From Devosia ureilytica (lineage in GTDB: Bacteria; Pseudomonadota; Alphaproteobacteria; Rhizobiales; Devosiaceae), in assembly GCF_024273195.1 (NCBI RefSeq), contig NZ_JAMZCU010000005.1, positions 210,399 through 274,398 on the forward strand: a stretch of 64,000 nucleotides of DNA, read 5' to 3'. A program made the position numbers and the translations under genes. The notes under the pieces are model-generated. The model was not told the DNA's origin. It did not search any database and saw only the letters and a list, made by a program, of their open reading frames with translations. This document shows, one piece after another, positions 53,642-63,743 of the stretch (within the stretch, counting starts at the first letter, position 1; each line of letters starts with the position of its first letter).

Positions 53642-55570
53642 TTGGCCGACAAGCCCGAAACGCCGCTGCTCGACACCATTCAGTCGCCCGCTGATCTGCG
53701 CGCCATGCCGCGCGAAAATTTGCGCCAACTGACGGACGAACTGCGCGCCGAAATGATCGACGCCGTCTCGGTGACCGGCGGACACCTCGGCGCTGGTCTC
53801 GGCGTTGTCGAACTGACCGTGGCGCTCCACGCCGTCTTCGATACCCCGCATGATCGCATCATTTGGGACGTCGGCCACCAGGCCTATCCGCACAAGATAC
53901 TCACCGGACGCCGCGACCGCATGCGCACCCTGCGCCAGAAGGACGGACTCTCCGGCTTCACCCGTCGCGCCGAGAGCGAATACGACCCCTTCGGCGCCGG
54001 CCATTCCTCGACCTCGATTTCGGCGGGTCTCGGCATGGCCGAAGCCAGCAAGCACCTCGAAACACCGCGCAATGTCATTGCCGTCATCGGCGACGGCGCC
54101 ATGTCGGCCGGCATGGCCTATGAGGCCATGAACAATGCCGGCGCCATGGATGCGCGGCTCATCGTCATTCTGAACGACAACGACATGTCCATCGCCCCGC
54201 CCACCGGAGCCTTGCGCACATATCTGGCGCGGCTGGTGTCCGGCCCGGTCTATCGCGGCACCCGCGAAGCAGCGAAAAACATCGTCCACAAGCTGCCGCC
54301 CTTCCTGCACGAACCCGCCCGCCGCACCGAAGAGTTTGCCCGCTCCTTCTTCACCGGCGGCACGCTGTTCGAGGAACTGGGCTTTTACTACGTCGGTCCC
54401 ATCGACGGGCATAATCTCGAAGATCTGCTGCCCATTCTCGAAAATGTCCGTGATTTCGGCGCCGGGCCGATCCTCGTCCATGCTGTGACCAAGAAGGGCA
54501 AAGGCTATGCCCCGGCCGAAAATTCGGCCGACAAATATCACGGCGTCTCCAAATTTAACGTCATCACCGGCGCCCAGGCCAAGGCTCCGTCCAACGCCCC
54601 CTCCTATACCTCGGTCTTTGCATCAAGCCTCATTCAGGAAGCCGAGGCCGATCCGCGCGTCGTCGCCATCACCGCAGCCATGCCCTCGGGCACCGGCCTC
54701 GACAAATTCGCAGAACTGTTCCCCAGCCGCATTTATGATGTTGGCATTGCCGAGCAGCACGCCGTGACCTTCGCAGCCGGCATGGCGACCGAAGGGATGA
54801 AGCCCTTCTGCGCCATCTATTCCACCTTCCTGCAGCGCGCCTATGACCAGGTGATCCACGACGTGGCCATCCAGTCTCTGCCGGTGCGCTTTGCCATCGA
54901 CCGCGCCGGCTATGTCGGCGCCGATGGTCCCACCCATGCCGGCAATTACGATAATGCCTATCTAGGGGCCATTCCCGGCATCGTGCAGATGGCTGCCGCA
55001 GACGAGGCCGAATTGCGCCACATGGTGGCAACTGCTGCCGCCTACGACAAAGGCCCGATCAGTTTCCGTTATCCGCGTGGTGACGGCATGGGCGTCGACA
55101 TGCCGGCCCGTGGCCAAATCCTGCCCATCGGCAAGGGTCGCGTGCTGCGCCAGGGAGCAACCATCGCGCTGCTTTCCTATGGCACACGCCTGGTCGAAGT
55201 TTTGGCCGCCGCCGACAAGCTGGCCGCCCTCGGCCTCAATCCCACCATTGCCGATGCGCGCTTCATGAAGCCGCTCGACGAGGACCTCATCGCCACGCTG
55301 GCCCAGTCCCACGACGTTCTGGTCACCACCGAAGAAGGCGGCCTCGGCGGCTTCGGCAGCCATGTCGCCACCTTCCTCGCCAGCAACGGCTTGCTCGATG
55401 GCAAGCTGCGCTTCCGCCCACTGATGATCCCCGACAGTTTTGTCGAGCACTCCACCCAGGCCGACATGTACGCCGCTGCCGGCCTGGACCGCTCCGGCAT
55501 CGTCCAGACCGCCCTCACCGCCCTCGGCTACGATCAGGCCGCCATGCAGGCGGCCTTGGCGAAGGTCTGA
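53642..55570 (+). CDS. dxs: 1-deoxy-D-xylulose-5-phosphate synthase
   Basis: 642 residues, normal length. First enzyme of the MEP isoprenoid pathway, joining pyruvate and glyceraldehyde 3-phosphate. Features: [34 protein letters not shown], the thiamine-diphosphate site [16 protein letters not shown], and the transketolase Glu region [18 protein letters not shown] start at 53642 after GGGGAC; no in-frame ATG gives a complete N terminus. Confidence 0.95.
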   Translation: MADKPETPLLDTIQSPADLRAMPRENLRQLTDELRAEMIDAVSVTGGHLGAGLGVVELTVALHAVFDTPHDRIIWDVGHQAYPHKILTGRRDRMRTLRQKDGLSGFTRRAESEYDPFGAGHSSTSISAGLGMAEASKHLETPRNVIAVIGDGAMSAGMAYEAMNNAGAMDARLIVILNDNDMSIAPPTGALRTYLARLVSGPVYRGTREAAKNIVHKLPPFLHEPARRTEEFARSFFTGGTLFEELGFYYVGPIDGHNLEDLLPILENVRDFGAGPILVHAVTKKGKGYAPAENSADKYHGVSKFNVITGAQAKAPSNAPSYTSVFASSLIQEAEADPRVVAITAAMPSGTGLDKFAELFPSRIYDVGIAEQHAVTFAAGMATEGMKPFCAIYSTFLQRAYDQVIHDVAIQSLPVRFAIDRAGYVGADGPTHAGNYDNAYLGAIPGIVQMAAADEAELRHMVATAAAYDKGPISFRYPRGDGMGVDMPARGQILPIGKGRVLRQGATIALLSYGTRLVEVLAAADKLAALGLNPTIADARFMKPLDEDLIATLAQSHDVLVTTEEGGLGGFGSHVATFLASNGLLDGKLRFRPLMIPDSFVEHSTQADMYAAAGLDRSGIVQTALTALGYDQAAMQAALAKV

Positions 55571-55588
55571 CAGCGCCCTTGGTCCATC

Positions 55589-55698
55589 CCCCTCTCCCTC
55601 TGGGGAAGAGGGTTGGGGTGAGTGGCCCTCCGGCGGACACCTTGGCCAAGCCCCTCACCCTGCGCTGCGCGCCGGCCTCTTCCCCAAAGGGAGAGGTG
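55589..55698. repeat. Intergenic palindromic repeat (copy 1)
   Basis: A 23-base arm at 55589-55611 (CCCCTCTCCCTCTGGGGAAG...) is matched by its near-perfect reverse complement at 55676-55698, with a second inner pair GGGTGAG/CTCACCC. This is an interspersed intergenic palindrome of the type common in Hyphomicrobiales, placed between convergent dxs and lrp where it may also end transcription. Confidence 0.75.
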
Positions 55699-55705
55699 AG
55701 GAACG

Positions 55706-56167
55706 TCAACCATAATTGGTCGGCAGACCCTTCGCCTGTTTCACTGTCTCCATCGAGATATAGGCCGACATGTCAAACAGCTCGATGCGCCCCACCAGCT
55801 GCTTGTAGACCACGTCGTAATGCTCGACATCGGGCAGCACGATCTTGAGGATATAGTCGAAATTGCCGGTCAGCCGGTGCACCTCGACAATCTCGGGAAT
55901 GGCACCCACGGCCGCATGGAATTGCTCCAGCCAGCCCGCGGCATGGCTGCCGGTGCGCACGATAACGAACACCGTCGTCGGCAGGCCCATTTTCCGGCGG
56001 TCCAGTTCCACCGTGCTGCGGGCGATATAGCCCTCCTCCTTGAGCCGCGCGATCCGGCGCGAACAGGCCGATGCCGACAGCGCCACGCTGTCGGCAATCT
56101 CGCCGACCGGCATTTCGCCATCTGCCTGCAAGAGGCCCAGTATCTTCCTGTCACGATCATCCAGCAT
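55706..56167 (-). CDS. Lrp/AsnC family transcriptional regulator
   Basis: 153 residues. HTH region [20 protein letters not shown] with [17 protein letters not shown], followed by a RAM domain ending [11 protein letters not shown]. Divergent from the racemase gene, which it may control in response to an amino acid. The ATG at 56167 fits the family N terminus; the longer frame is rejected. Confidence 0.92.
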   Translation of the reverse strand: MLDDRDRKILGLLQADGEMPVGEIADSVALSASACSRRIARLKEEGYIARSTVELDRRKMGLPTTVFVIVRTGSHAAGWLEQFHAAVGAIPEIVEVHRLTGNFDYILKIVLPDVEHYDVVYKQLVGRIELFDMSAYISMETVKQAKGLPTNYG

Positions 56168-56310
56168 TGCCGCGCCCCACATTGACGCACATTGGTAGCG
56201 CATTCTAGCCAAGAGACGCAATTGTTGCGCGCCACATCAGTGGACCCGACACATCTGCGCACACCTCATTCCCGCAAGGCGCGTCAAACTGAGCGCAAAC
56301 GGAGGGAATG

Positions 56311-57021
56311 ATGAAAACCATTGGCCTGATCGGCGGCATGAGCTGGGAATCCACCGCCACTTATTATCGACGCATCAACCAGGAGGTGCGCCGCATTTGC
56401 GGTGGGCTGCACTCCGCCGAGATTGCCCTGCGCTCGCTCGATTTCAGCCGCGTCGTTGATCTGCAAAAGGCGGGGCGCTGGGACGAAGCCGGGGCGCTTC
56501 TGGGCGGCGCCGGGGTAAGCCTGGCGCAAGCCGGCGCTTCCTGCATGCTCATCTGCACCAATACCATGCATCTGGTGGCTGAGCCGGTGGCCGCCATGAT
56601 CGGCGTACCGCTGATCGACATCATCACCGAAACCGCCGCGGCGCTCTATGCCCACGGGCGCCGCCGGCCGCTGCTGCTGGCCACCCGCTACACCATGGAG
56701 CACGGCTTTTACACCAGCCGCATGAGCCGGTTCGGCCTTGAGGTGATGACGCCTGACGCAGCGGGGCGTCAGGTGGTGCACGATGTCATCTTTGACGAAC
56801 TCTGCCAGGGCATTGTGCGCGATGCCGCGCGCGAGGACTATCTGCGCATCATCGAGACCGCCCGCAGTCAGGGCGCCGACAGCGTCATTCTGGGCTGCAC
56901 CGAAATCGGCCTGCTGCTCGATCCTGGAGCGCTGCCCCTGCCCGGCTACGACTCGACCACCATCCATGCCGACGCGGCCGTGCGCTTCGCACTGGGCAAA
57001 CAGGCAGCGCGGGCGGCTTGA
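56311..57021 (+). CDS. Aspartate/glutamate racemase family protein
   Basis: 236 residues. Begins MKTIGLIGGMSWESTATYYR, the YgeA/aspartate racemase signature. The two catalytic cysteines are Cys82 (CTNTMH) and Cys196 (GCTEIG). GGAGGG lies four bases before the chosen ATG; a second ATG three bases earlier is too close. Divergent from an Lrp regulator, so D-amino-acid or amino-acid use is plausible. Confidence 0.9.
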   Translation: MKTIGLIGGMSWESTATYYRRINQEVRRICGGLHSAEIALRSLDFSRVVDLQKAGRWDEAGALLGGAGVSLAQAGASCMLICTNTMHLVAEPVAAMIGVPLIDIITETAAALYAHGRRRPLLLATRYTMEHGFYTSRMSRFGLEVMTPDAAGRQVVHDVIFDELCQGIVRDAAREDYLRIIETARSQGADSVILGCTEIGLLLDPGALPLPGYDSTTIHADAAVRFALGKQAARAA

Positions 57022-57105
57022 ACTTGATCGGCCTTGCGCCAGTCAGTCTAACGATTTCTTGAGAATTTTGACGCCTTGCTGGCTTCCCAACCAGCAAGGC
57101 CTCTC

Positions 57106-57333
57106 ATGAGCATTTCCAGCATCGGCATCGGCGCTTCCGGCATGCACCGGGCCAGTTCCCAGCTCGAACAGAGCGCCAGCCGCATCGCCCGCATCGGGAT
57201 CGAGGGCAATGAAGTCGATATCGGCACCGAAATGGTCAACGTCATCCAGGCCAAGCACGACTTCAAGGCGTCGGCCAAGGTGGTGAGCGTGGCCGCCGAC
57301 ATGTCGAAGGCCCTGCTCGATATTCTGGTTTAG
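57106..57333 (+). CDS. Small flagellar-rod-like protein
   Basis: 75 residues. The N terminus (MSISSIGIGASGMHRASSQL, then EQSASRIAR) resembles the start of flagellar rod/hook proteins, and the C terminus (VDIGTEMVNVIQAKHDFKAS, then AKVVSVAADMSKALLDILV) resembles their C-terminal helix. The middle domain is absent. The ATG at 57106 follows AAGG. No flagellar genes are nearby. Function unknown; it could polymerise with or regulate rod proteins, or be a remnant. Confidence 0.7.
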   Translation: MSISSIGIGASGMHRASSQLEQSASRIARIGIEGNEVDIGTEMVNVIQAKHDFKASAKVVSVAADMSKALLDILV

Positions 57334-57356
57334 TGGCGCCCCCGAGTCATCGCACC

Positions 57357-57480
57357 CGCGGCTCCTCGCCCCTTAGAGGAGAGGGATGGGGAGAGGGTTG
57401 AAGGCCACTCGGTAAACCGGTGACACTGCCCCCCATCCGGCGCTTTGCGCCAGCGTCTCCCCTCAGGAGAGACGTGAAAA
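57357..57480. repeat. Intergenic palindromic repeat (copy 2)
   Basis: Related to the element at 55589-55698. It has GAGGAGAGGGATGGGGAGAG (from about 57376) facing CCCCCCATCC and CGTCTCCCCTCAGGAGAGACG further right. It separates the small rod-like gene from convergent gapR. Confidence 0.65.
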
Positions 57481-57497
57481 CGGCGACGCCTGGAGGA

Positions 57498-57761
57498 TTA
57501 AAGGTCCGACGGCCCCTCGACCATGCCCAGGGCAGACATGTAAAGCTCGAGCAGGGCTTCCTGCTCCATGCGCTCATTGGCATCCTGCTTGCGGATGGTC
57601 ACGATCTTGCGCAGGATTTTGGTGTCGAAGCCATTGCCCTTGGCTTCGGCATAGATTTCCTTGATATCGGCGGCGATGGCCGCCTTTTCTTCTTCCATGC
57701 GCTCGATGCGCTCGATGAAAGCGCGCAGCTGATCCTGCGCGACGCTGTCCTCAACGGCCAT
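57498..57761 (-). CDS. gapR: GapR family nucleoid-associated protein (DUF2312)
   Basis: 87 residues. Matches GapR/DUF2312: [20 protein letters not shown], then [20 protein letters not shown]. GapR binds overtwisted AT-rich DNA ahead of replication and transcription in Caulobacter. The ATG at 57761 follows GAGAGG; the longer frame is unsupported. Confidence 0.92.
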   Translation of the reverse strand: MAVEDSVAQDQLRAFIERIERMEEEKAAIAADIKEIYAEAKGNGFDTKILRKIVTIRKQDANERMEQEALLELYMSALGMVEGPSDL

Positions 57762-58046
57762 GGTTAACCTCTCTCGGCCCCACCGCACCTGGGCGGTTGC
57801 GGGCGTAAATTCTGAACGAAAACTGTCCGGCCCCATCAACCCCATGCCCCGTTCCCGTTCAACCCCTTTGTGGGTCAATCCACACCCTGCGCCGGGCTGG
57901 GGGAAATCACGTCCGTGCTATTGCGCCACTTTTCTGACCAGCGCCGCAAACATGCCCGCAATTCCGTCAAATCAGCCCATTAGCCATTGACCTCACTCCT
58001 GCCATACGATCAAAGAAGGGCACGTTTTCCGGTGATTTCTGGCGCA

Positions 58047-58577
58047 ATGACACAACGTATCCGCATGGGCTCAATCCTGCTGCTAACGGCCCTTGCTGGC
58101 TTGTTTGGCGCGGTGGCTCCGGCTCAGGCCGAATTGCGGGTCTGCAATGAAACAGCCAATCTCGTTTCGCTCTCGCTCGGCTATCGCGCCGAGCGCGGCT
58201 GGATGAGCGAAGGCTGGTGGCAGGCGCCTCCAGGCGATTGCCGCACCATTTTCCAGGGCGACCTGCAAAAGCGCTTCTATTACCTCTATGCCGTTGACGA
58301 CATTGGCGGAGGCGCATGGGACGGACAGGTCTTCATGTGCACCCGTGACGAAACCTTCACAATATTCGGGGTTGAGGATTGCCTCGCCCGGGGCTATGAG
58401 CGCACCGGGTTCTTTGAAATCGATACACAGAACCGATCCGACTGGACGCTGCAGCTCACCGAGAGCGCCGGCGCACCAAGTATTGTCGGCCCGGACCTGG
58501 GCGAAGATCTCGAAGACCCTGCCTTCCTGGTAGACCCCGACGCCCCCCTAACGCCAGACAATACGGATACGCAATGA
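58047..58577 (+). CDS. DUF1036 exported protein
   Basis: 176 residues: signal peptide (MGSILLLTALAGLFGAVAPA, ending AQA), then a DUF1036 domain with LRVCNETANLVSLSLGYR and GWWQAPPGDCRTI. Cys residues probably form periplasmic disulfides. Its stop overlaps the pyruvate kinase ATG by four bases. Function unknown. Confidence 0.85.
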   Translation: MTQRIRMGSILLLTALAGLFGAVAPAQAELRVCNETANLVSLSLGYRAERGWMSEGWWQAPPGDCRTIFQGDLQKRFYYLYAVDDIGGGAWDGQVFMCTRDETFTIFGVEDCLARGYERTGFFEIDTQNRSDWTLQLTESAGAPSIVGPDLGEDLEDPAFLVDPDAPLTPDNTDTQ

Positions 58578-60013
58578 AACGGATCAGACGCGCGAAGATC
58601 CTTGCCACCCTCGGGCCTGCAAGCCATGAGGAGAACATGATCGAGGAGCTGGCCAAGGCCGGTGCCGACGTCTTCCGCATCAATATGAGCCACGCCAGCC
58701 ACGAGGTTCTGCACCAGACCGTCAAGCGCATCCGCGCGGTCGAGGCGCGTTTGAAGCATCCCATCGGCATTCTGGCCGACTTGCAGGGTCCCAAGCTCCG
58801 CGTCTGGAAATTTGCAGGTGGCTCGGTCAACCTCGTCGCCGGGCAGAAATTCACCCTCGACAGCGACCAGAACGACCAGGGCAATGCCGAGCGGGTTTAC
58901 CTGCCACACCCCGAAATCATCGAAAGCGTCTCGGTCGGTGACCGCCTGCTGCTCGACGACGGCAAGCTGCAGCTCAAGGCCACCAAGGTCGGCGGCGGCG
59001 CCATCGAGACCGAAGTGGTCTATGGCGGCAAGCTCTCCGACAAAAAGGGTGTGTCCCTGCCCGATACGCTCCTGCCCACCGGCGCTTTGACCGAGAAGGA
59101 CCATGCGGACCTGCTCGAAGCGCTCAAGGCGGAAGTGGACTGGATTGCCCTCTCCTTCGTGCAGCGCCCCGAAGATATCATCGATGTGCGCAAGATCGTC
59201 CAGGGCCGCGCCGGCGTCATGGCCAAGATCGAAAAGCCCCAGGCCATCGAACGCCTCGAAGAGATCGTCAAGCTTTCCGACGCCATCATGGTCGCCCGCG
59301 GCGATCTGGGTGTCGAACTGCCGCTCGAATATGTGCCGGGCCTGCAAAAGCGCATGATCCGCATGTGCCGTCGCTATGGCAAGCCCGTGGTGGTGGCCAC
59401 CCAGATGCTCGAGAGCATGATCACGGCGCCGGTTCCCACCCGCGCCGAAGTCTCGGACGTCTCGATTGCCGTATTTGAAGGTGCCGACGCGGTCATGCTC
59501 TCGGCCGAAAGCGCTTCGGGGCAATATCCCGTCGAAGCCGTCGCCACCATGGCCCGGGTCGCTGTGGCGGTCGAGGGCGACGCCAACTACCAGAACATCA
59601 TTCGCGCTGCCCAGACCGAGCCGGAGGCCACTGCCGCCGACGCGATTTCGGCCGCCACCCGCCAGGTCGCCGAAACACTCGATCTGGCCGCCATCGTCAC
59701 CTATACCGCCTCGGGCTCGACCGGCATCCGCGCCGCCCGCGAGCGGCCAAGCAAGCCCATCATTGCCCTCTCGCCCAATCTGCGCACCATCCGCCGCCTC
59801 TCGGTGGTCTGGGGCATTCACTGCGTGCAGACCGAGGATGCGGTGAGCCTGGAAGACATGGTCGATCGCGCCTGCGTCATCGCCTATCAGGAAGGCTTTG
59901 CCCGCCCCGGCGATCGCATTGCCATCACCGCCGGCGTGCCGCTGGGCACCCCCGGCGCCACCAACATGCTGCGCATCGCCTTCGTCCGCCAGGACGGCGC
60001 CGGTTCGAGCTGA
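58574..60013 (+). CDS. pyk: Pyruvate kinase
   Basis: 479 residues. Converts phosphoenolpyruvate and ADP to pyruvate and ATP. Features: KILATLGPASHEE, FRINMSHAS, DLQGPKLRVW, the catalytic MAKIEKPQAIERLEEIV, MVARGDLGVELP and ATQMLESM. Coupled to the DUF1036 gene and followed by a strong terminator. Confidence 0.96.
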   Translation: MKRIRRAKILATLGPASHEENMIEELAKAGADVFRINMSHASHEVLHQTVKRIRAVEARLKHPIGILADLQGPKLRVWKFAGGSVNLVAGQKFTLDSDQNDQGNAERVYLPHPEIIESVSVGDRLLLDDGKLQLKATKVGGGAIETEVVYGGKLSDKKGVSLPDTLLPTGALTEKDHADLLEALKAEVDWIALSFVQRPEDIIDVRKIVQGRAGVMAKIEKPQAIERLEEIVKLSDAIMVARGDLGVELPLEYVPGLQKRMIRMCRRYGKPVVVATQMLESMITAPVPTRAEVSDVSIAVFEGADAVMLSAESASGQYPVEAVATMARVAVAVEGDANYQNIIRAAQTEPEATAADAISAATRQVAETLDLAAIVTYTASGSTGIRAARERPSKPIIALSPNLRTIRRLSVVWGIHCVQTEDAVSLEDMVDRACVIAYQEGFARPGDRIAITAGVPLGTPGATNMLRIAFVRQDGAGSS

Positions 60014-60040
60014 ACCGCACCCGCATCGCCCAAAATCAGA

Positions 60041-60065
60041 AACCCCGCCAGTGGCGGGGTTTTTT
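60041..60065 (+). terminator. Intrinsic terminator after pyk
   Basis: AACCCCGCC, AGT loop, GGCGGGGTT, then a T run. Perfect 9-bp stem. Confidence 0.9.
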
Positions 60066-60207
60066 GTTGCCCGATACATCGGCTCGACAAAGCGGCGGCG
60101 GATAGCGCGTTGCCCGAAAGGCCTTGAGCCTCGGCAATGCCGACGGCAATGTGAATTGAGATCCGGTGCGACAGCGGCATGTCAGTCCGGCTCGTACATC
60201 AAAGCAA

Positions 60208-60235
60208 CAAGGCCCGCATTTTCATGCGGGCCTTG
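60208..60235 (-). terminator. Terminator of rpmJ (leftward)
   Basis: CAAGGCCCGCAT and ATGCGGGCCTTG form a perfect 12-bp stem with a 4-base loop, directly downstream of the leftward ribosomal gene; read leftward it is followed by TTGCTTTG. Confidence 0.85.
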
Positions 60236-60263
60236 TCACTATTAAAGTCAAAGCGTGAAACGC

Positions 60264-60389
60264 TTAGCCCTGGCGGGCCTTGAAGCGCTTGTCCACCTTG
60301 TTGATGATGTAAACGCGGCCGCGACGGCGGACGAGCTTGTTCGCGCGGTGGCGAGTCATCAACGCCTTCAGCGAGTTGCGGATCTTCAT
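60264..60389 (-). CDS. rpmJ: 50S ribosomal protein L36
   Basis: 41 residues: [20 protein letters not shown], then [21 protein letters not shown]. This is the longer form without the zinc-binding Cys residues (C-minus type), usual in alphaproteobacteria. The ATG at 60389 gives the exact family length. Confidence 0.95.
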   Translation of the reverse strand: MKIRNSLKALMTRHRANKLVRRRGRVYIINKVDKRFKARQG

Positions 60390-60569
60390 CTCAATATCCT
60401 CGGTCAAACAAAAGGGGCGCCAAGGCGCCCGAAAACTGGCCTCTACATAAGGAAACTGACCCGCCCTGTCAACGCAGATCGCACCAGGTTTTCCCCATCC
60501 ACGCAATGTTAACGCGCGGGTGAGGCTTCCGCGTTAATTTGGGGTTTCTCCGCATCTTTGAGTGCCCTG

Positions 60570-61115
60570 ATGGCCAGTGAAACGATTACCAGCGCGGGTG
60601 TCCTGATCATCGATCCGCAGGCCAATATGGCAGCCTTGGTGGCCGGCATGCTGCGCAGCCTCGGGCGCCGCGATATCCGGGAGGCGACTGACACAAGTCA
60701 GGCACTCAGCGCCCTGCAACGTCGCCCTTTTGATATCATCATCATTGACGATGCCATCACCAGTCCTAATGCTGTGGAACTGGTGCGGCGCCTGCGCGCC
60801 AATGCCGACAGTCCCAACCGGCTGACCCCGGTGATCATGCTGTCCGCCGCGCCCGATGCCTCGCGCATCGCCGCTGCGCGGGACGCGGGCGTCACCGAAT
60901 TCCTGCGCAAGCCCTTTGCGGCGGCGCATTTGAAATTGCGTCTCGACACCATTGCGGACAGCCCCCGCCCCTTTATCGAGGCAGATCGCTATGCCGGGCC
61001 GGACCGGCGCCGCAAGACCATTGCTGTCGGCAAGGCCGACCGCCGCCAAGCCAAGGATCACCCGAATGGCGAGGCGGCGACACCGGCCGAGGCCGGGGCG
61101 TCAGCCAAAAGCTAG
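60570..61115 (+). CDS. Single receiver-domain response regulator
   Basis: 181 residues. A receiver domain (residues about 10-125) with the phospho-acceptor Asp in IIIIDDAI and the conserved Lys in FLRKPFAA, then a tail with YAGPDRRRK. No output domain. An in-frame TTG lies 12 bases earlier. The stop overlaps the convergent ABC gene by four bases. No kinase is nearby. Confidence 0.85.
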   Translation: MASETITSAGVLIIDPQANMAALVAGMLRSLGRRDIREATDTSQALSALQRRPFDIIIIDDAITSPNAVELVRRLRANADSPNRLTPVIMLSAAPDASRIAAARDAGVTEFLRKPFAAAHLKLRLDTIADSPRPFIEADRYAGPDRRRKTIAVGKADRRQAKDHPNGEAATPAEAGASAKS

Positions 61116-61978
61116 GCTGCCGCCGCCGCTTCGCGCCGCAGCTTGCGCCGCACTTCGCGCCGTCGCATTTCTTCCTTGGGATCAGGCACCGGCACCGAGG
61201 CAATGAGCTTTTTGGTGTAGTCGTGCTGGGGGTCCATCACCACCTGCTCACTCTCGCCGATTTCCACCACTTCGCCGAAATAGAGCACCATGATCCGCTG
61301 GGCGATGTGGCGCACCACGGCAATGTCGTGGGCGATGAACAGCAGGGAAACCCCGAATTCCTTCTGCAGGTCCATCAAGAGGTTGATCACCTGCGCCTGC
61401 ACCGAAACGTCGAGCGCCGACACCGCCTCGTCGCAGACGATCAGCTTGGGCCGCGTGATCAGCGCCCGGGCGATGCCGATGCGCTGGCACTGGCCGCCCG
61501 AAAACTCGTGCGGATACTTGTTGATCATCTCCGGTGTCAGGCCAACCTTGGCCATCATCTCGGCCACGCGCGCCGTGCGCTCGGCCTTGCTGACCTCGGG
61601 ATAGTGGATCTGCAGCGGCTCACCGATGATCTGGGCGGCGGTCATGCGCGGATTGAGCGAGGCCAGCGGATCCTGAAAGATCATCTGGATATCCTTGCGC
61701 AGCGCAATCAGCTCCTTGGGGCTCATCTTGAGGATGTCCTTGCCCATCCACATCGATTCCCCGCCAGTGGCGTGGATCAGCCGGATGATGGCGCGCGACA
61801 GGGTCGACTTGCCACAGCCGCTTTCCCCCACAATGCCCAGCGTTTCCCCGGCATGGAGGTCAAACGACACGTCCTTGACCGCCTTGAGCACAGCATGGCC
61901 GCCAAAGATGCCGCCGGTGGGAATGTTGAAATGGACCGAGAGATTGCGGACCTTGAGAATGGGTTCGTTTTCGCTCAT
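61112..61978 (-). CDS. Peptide-type ABC transporter ATP-binding protein (OppF/DppF-like)
   Basis: 288 residues. Walker A GESGCGKST, signature FSGGQCQRIGIARAL (Cys in place of the usual Arg or Gln), Walker B LIVCDEAVSALD (Ala for Pro) and H-loop IAHDIAV. Last gene of the fourth peptide-type importer; starts within the stop of the next ATPase (ATGA). Confidence 0.92.
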   Translation of the reverse strand: MSENEPILKVRNLSVHFNIPTGGIFGGHAVLKAVKDVSFDLHAGETLGIVGESGCGKSTLSRAIIRLIHATGGESMWMGKDILKMSPKELIALRKDIQMIFQDPLASLNPRMTAAQIIGEPLQIHYPEVSKAERTARVAEMMAKVGLTPEMINKYPHEFSGGQCQRIGIARALITRPKLIVCDEAVSALDVSVQAQVINLLMDLQKEFGVSLLFIAHDIAVVRHIAQRIMVLYFGEVVEIGESEQVVMDPQHDYTKKLIASVPVPDPKEEMRRREVRRKLRREAAAAA

Positions 61979-62817
61979 GCCTCGCCCCTCTGGCTCATGA
62001 AGTCATAGGAAACGGTCGAGAGGCGCTCGACCTTCTTGTCGAGCCGCGGCACGGCGGCCAGCAGGCCCTGGGTGTAGGGATGCTCGGGATTGGCGAACAG
62101 CTCTTCGGTCTTGCGATATTCCATCACCCGGCCGTCGAACATCACCAGCGTATCCTCGCAGGTGCCCGCCACAATCCCCAGATCGTGGGTGATCAGGATG
62201 ATCGAAGCGCCGAAATCTTCCTGCAGGTCCACCAGCAGGTCGATGATTTCTGCCTGCACGGTCACGTCCAGCGCCGTCGTCGGCTCATCGGCGATCAGCA
62301 GTTCCGGCCCGCAGAGCAGCGACATGGCGATCATCACGCGCTGCCGCATGCCACCTGAAAACTCATGCGGATACATGTGGACGCGGTTCTTGGCATCGGG
62401 AATGCGCACGGCGTCGAGAAAGCGCACGCTTTCGGCCAGGGCCGCGCTGTGGCTCATGCCCTTGTGGTGCTCGAGCACTTCGGTCATCTGCCGGGAAATG
62501 CGCAGATAGGGATTGAGCGAGGTCATCGGGTCCTGGAAGATAATCCCGATGCGCTCGGCCCGATATTGGTTGATCTGCTTGAGCGGCAGGTTGAGGATTT
62601 CCTTGCCGTCGAACATGACCGAGCCGGCGGCCCGGCCATTTTTGGGCAAAAGCCCCATGATGGCGAAGGCGCCCTGGGTCTTGCCCGAGCCGCTTTCGCC
62701 CACGATGGCCAGGGTCTTACCCTTTTCCAGCGTGTAGCTGAGATCGCGCACGGCGTGCACGACGCCATCATTGGTCTGGAACTCGACCGAAAGGTTTTTG
62801 ACTTCTAGCAATGCCAT
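61975..62817 (-). CDS. Peptide-type ABC transporter ATP-binding protein (OppD/DppD-like)
   Basis: 280 residues. Walker A GESGSGKTQ (T-Q rather than S-T), signature FSGGMRQRVMIAMSL and Walker B LLIADEPTTALD, H-loop ITHDLGI. It lacks the usual OppD C-terminal Cys-rich extension, ending soon after PRLDKKVERLS. It follows the permease gene by 11 bases. Confidence 0.92.
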   Translation of the reverse strand: MALLEVKNLSVEFQTNDGVVHAVRDLSYTLEKGKTLAIVGESGSGKTQGAFAIMGLLPKNGRAAGSVMFDGKEILNLPLKQINQYRAERIGIIFQDPMTSLNPYLRISRQMTEVLEHHKGMSHSAALAESVRFLDAVRIPDAKNRVHMYPHEFSGGMRQRVMIAMSLLCGPELLIADEPTTALDVTVQAEIIDLLVDLQEDFGASIILITHDLGIVAGTCEDTLVMFDGRVMEYRKTEELFANPEHPYTQGLLAAVPRLDKKVERLSTVSYDFMSQRGEA

Positions 62818-62828
62818 GAAACTGCTTC

Positions 62829-63743
62829 CTACCGGTCCTTGGGATCGAGCGCGTCACGCAGGCCGTCACCAAGATAGGTAAAGGCAATCAGCATGGCGAC
62901 CAGGATCACGGCCGGGCCGAGCAGCATCCAGGGCAGTGCCACGGCAACCTCGGACCCCTGCGAGATCAGGGTACCCAGCGAGGTTTGCGGCTCCTGGACG
63001 CCAAGGCCCAGATAGCTCAGGAAGCTCTCGGTAATGATGATTTCGGGGATCGTCAGGGTGGCATAGATCACCACCGGCCCGGTCAGGTTCGGCACGATGT
63101 GCCGGAAAATGATGCTCCAGGGGCTGGCGCCGCTGGCCCGTGCCGCCTCGACGAACTCGCGTTCCTTAAGGCTCAGCGTCTGGCCGCGCACGATGCGAGC
63201 CATGGTCAGCCATTCCAGACACCCGATGCCCACGAACAGCAGGATCGGATTGCGCCCGAAGATCACCACCAGGATGATGACGAAAAGGATGTAGGGCAGC
63301 GCATACATGATGTCGACAAAGCGCATCATGACCGCGTCGATCCGGCCGCCGAAATAACCGGCAATGGCCCCGTAGCTCACCCCGATCACCACCGACACCA
63401 GCGTCGCAACACCGGCCACGACCAGGCTCATCTGGGTGCCCTGCATCGTGCGGGCCAGCATGTCGCGGCCATTCTGGTCAGTGCCCATGAAGTGACCGGC
63501 TTCGAAATTGGGCGGCTTGCGGATATTGGCCCAATCCACCTGGCTATAGCCCCAGGGCAGGAAATAGGGGGCGATGAACACCACAAGAAGGATGGTGACG
63601 AGCAGAAAGATCGAGAACACCGCCGCCTTGTTGGCGACCAGGCGCCGCACGGCGTCCTGCGCCAGCGAACGGCCCTTGGGCGCGTTCAGCAGCTGCTGGT
63701 TGTACTCGGTGAGAATTGCGTCTCTCGACGTCAGGCCGGCCAT
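62829..63743 (-). CDS. Peptide-type ABC transporter permease (OppC-like)
   Basis: 304 residues with an N-terminal membrane segment ([20 protein letters not shown]), the loop [19 protein letters not shown], and five further segments. Ends [15 protein letters not shown]. Its ATG shares a base with the stop of the OppB gene (TAATG). Confidence 0.93.
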   Translation of the reverse strand: MAGLTSRDAILTEYNQQLLNAPKGRSLAQDAVRRLVANKAAVFSIFLLVTILLVVFIAPYFLPWGYSQVDWANIRKPPNFEAGHFMGTDQNGRDMLARTMQGTQMSLVVAGVATLVSVVIGVSYGAIAGYFGGRIDAVMMRFVDIMYALPYILFVIILVVIFGRNPILLFVGIGCLEWLTMARIVRGQTLSLKEREFVEAARASGASPWSIIFRHIVPNLTGPVVIYATLTIPEIIITESFLSYLGLGVQEPQTSLGTLISQGSEVAVALPWMLLGPAVILVAMLIAFTYLGDGLRDALDPKDR

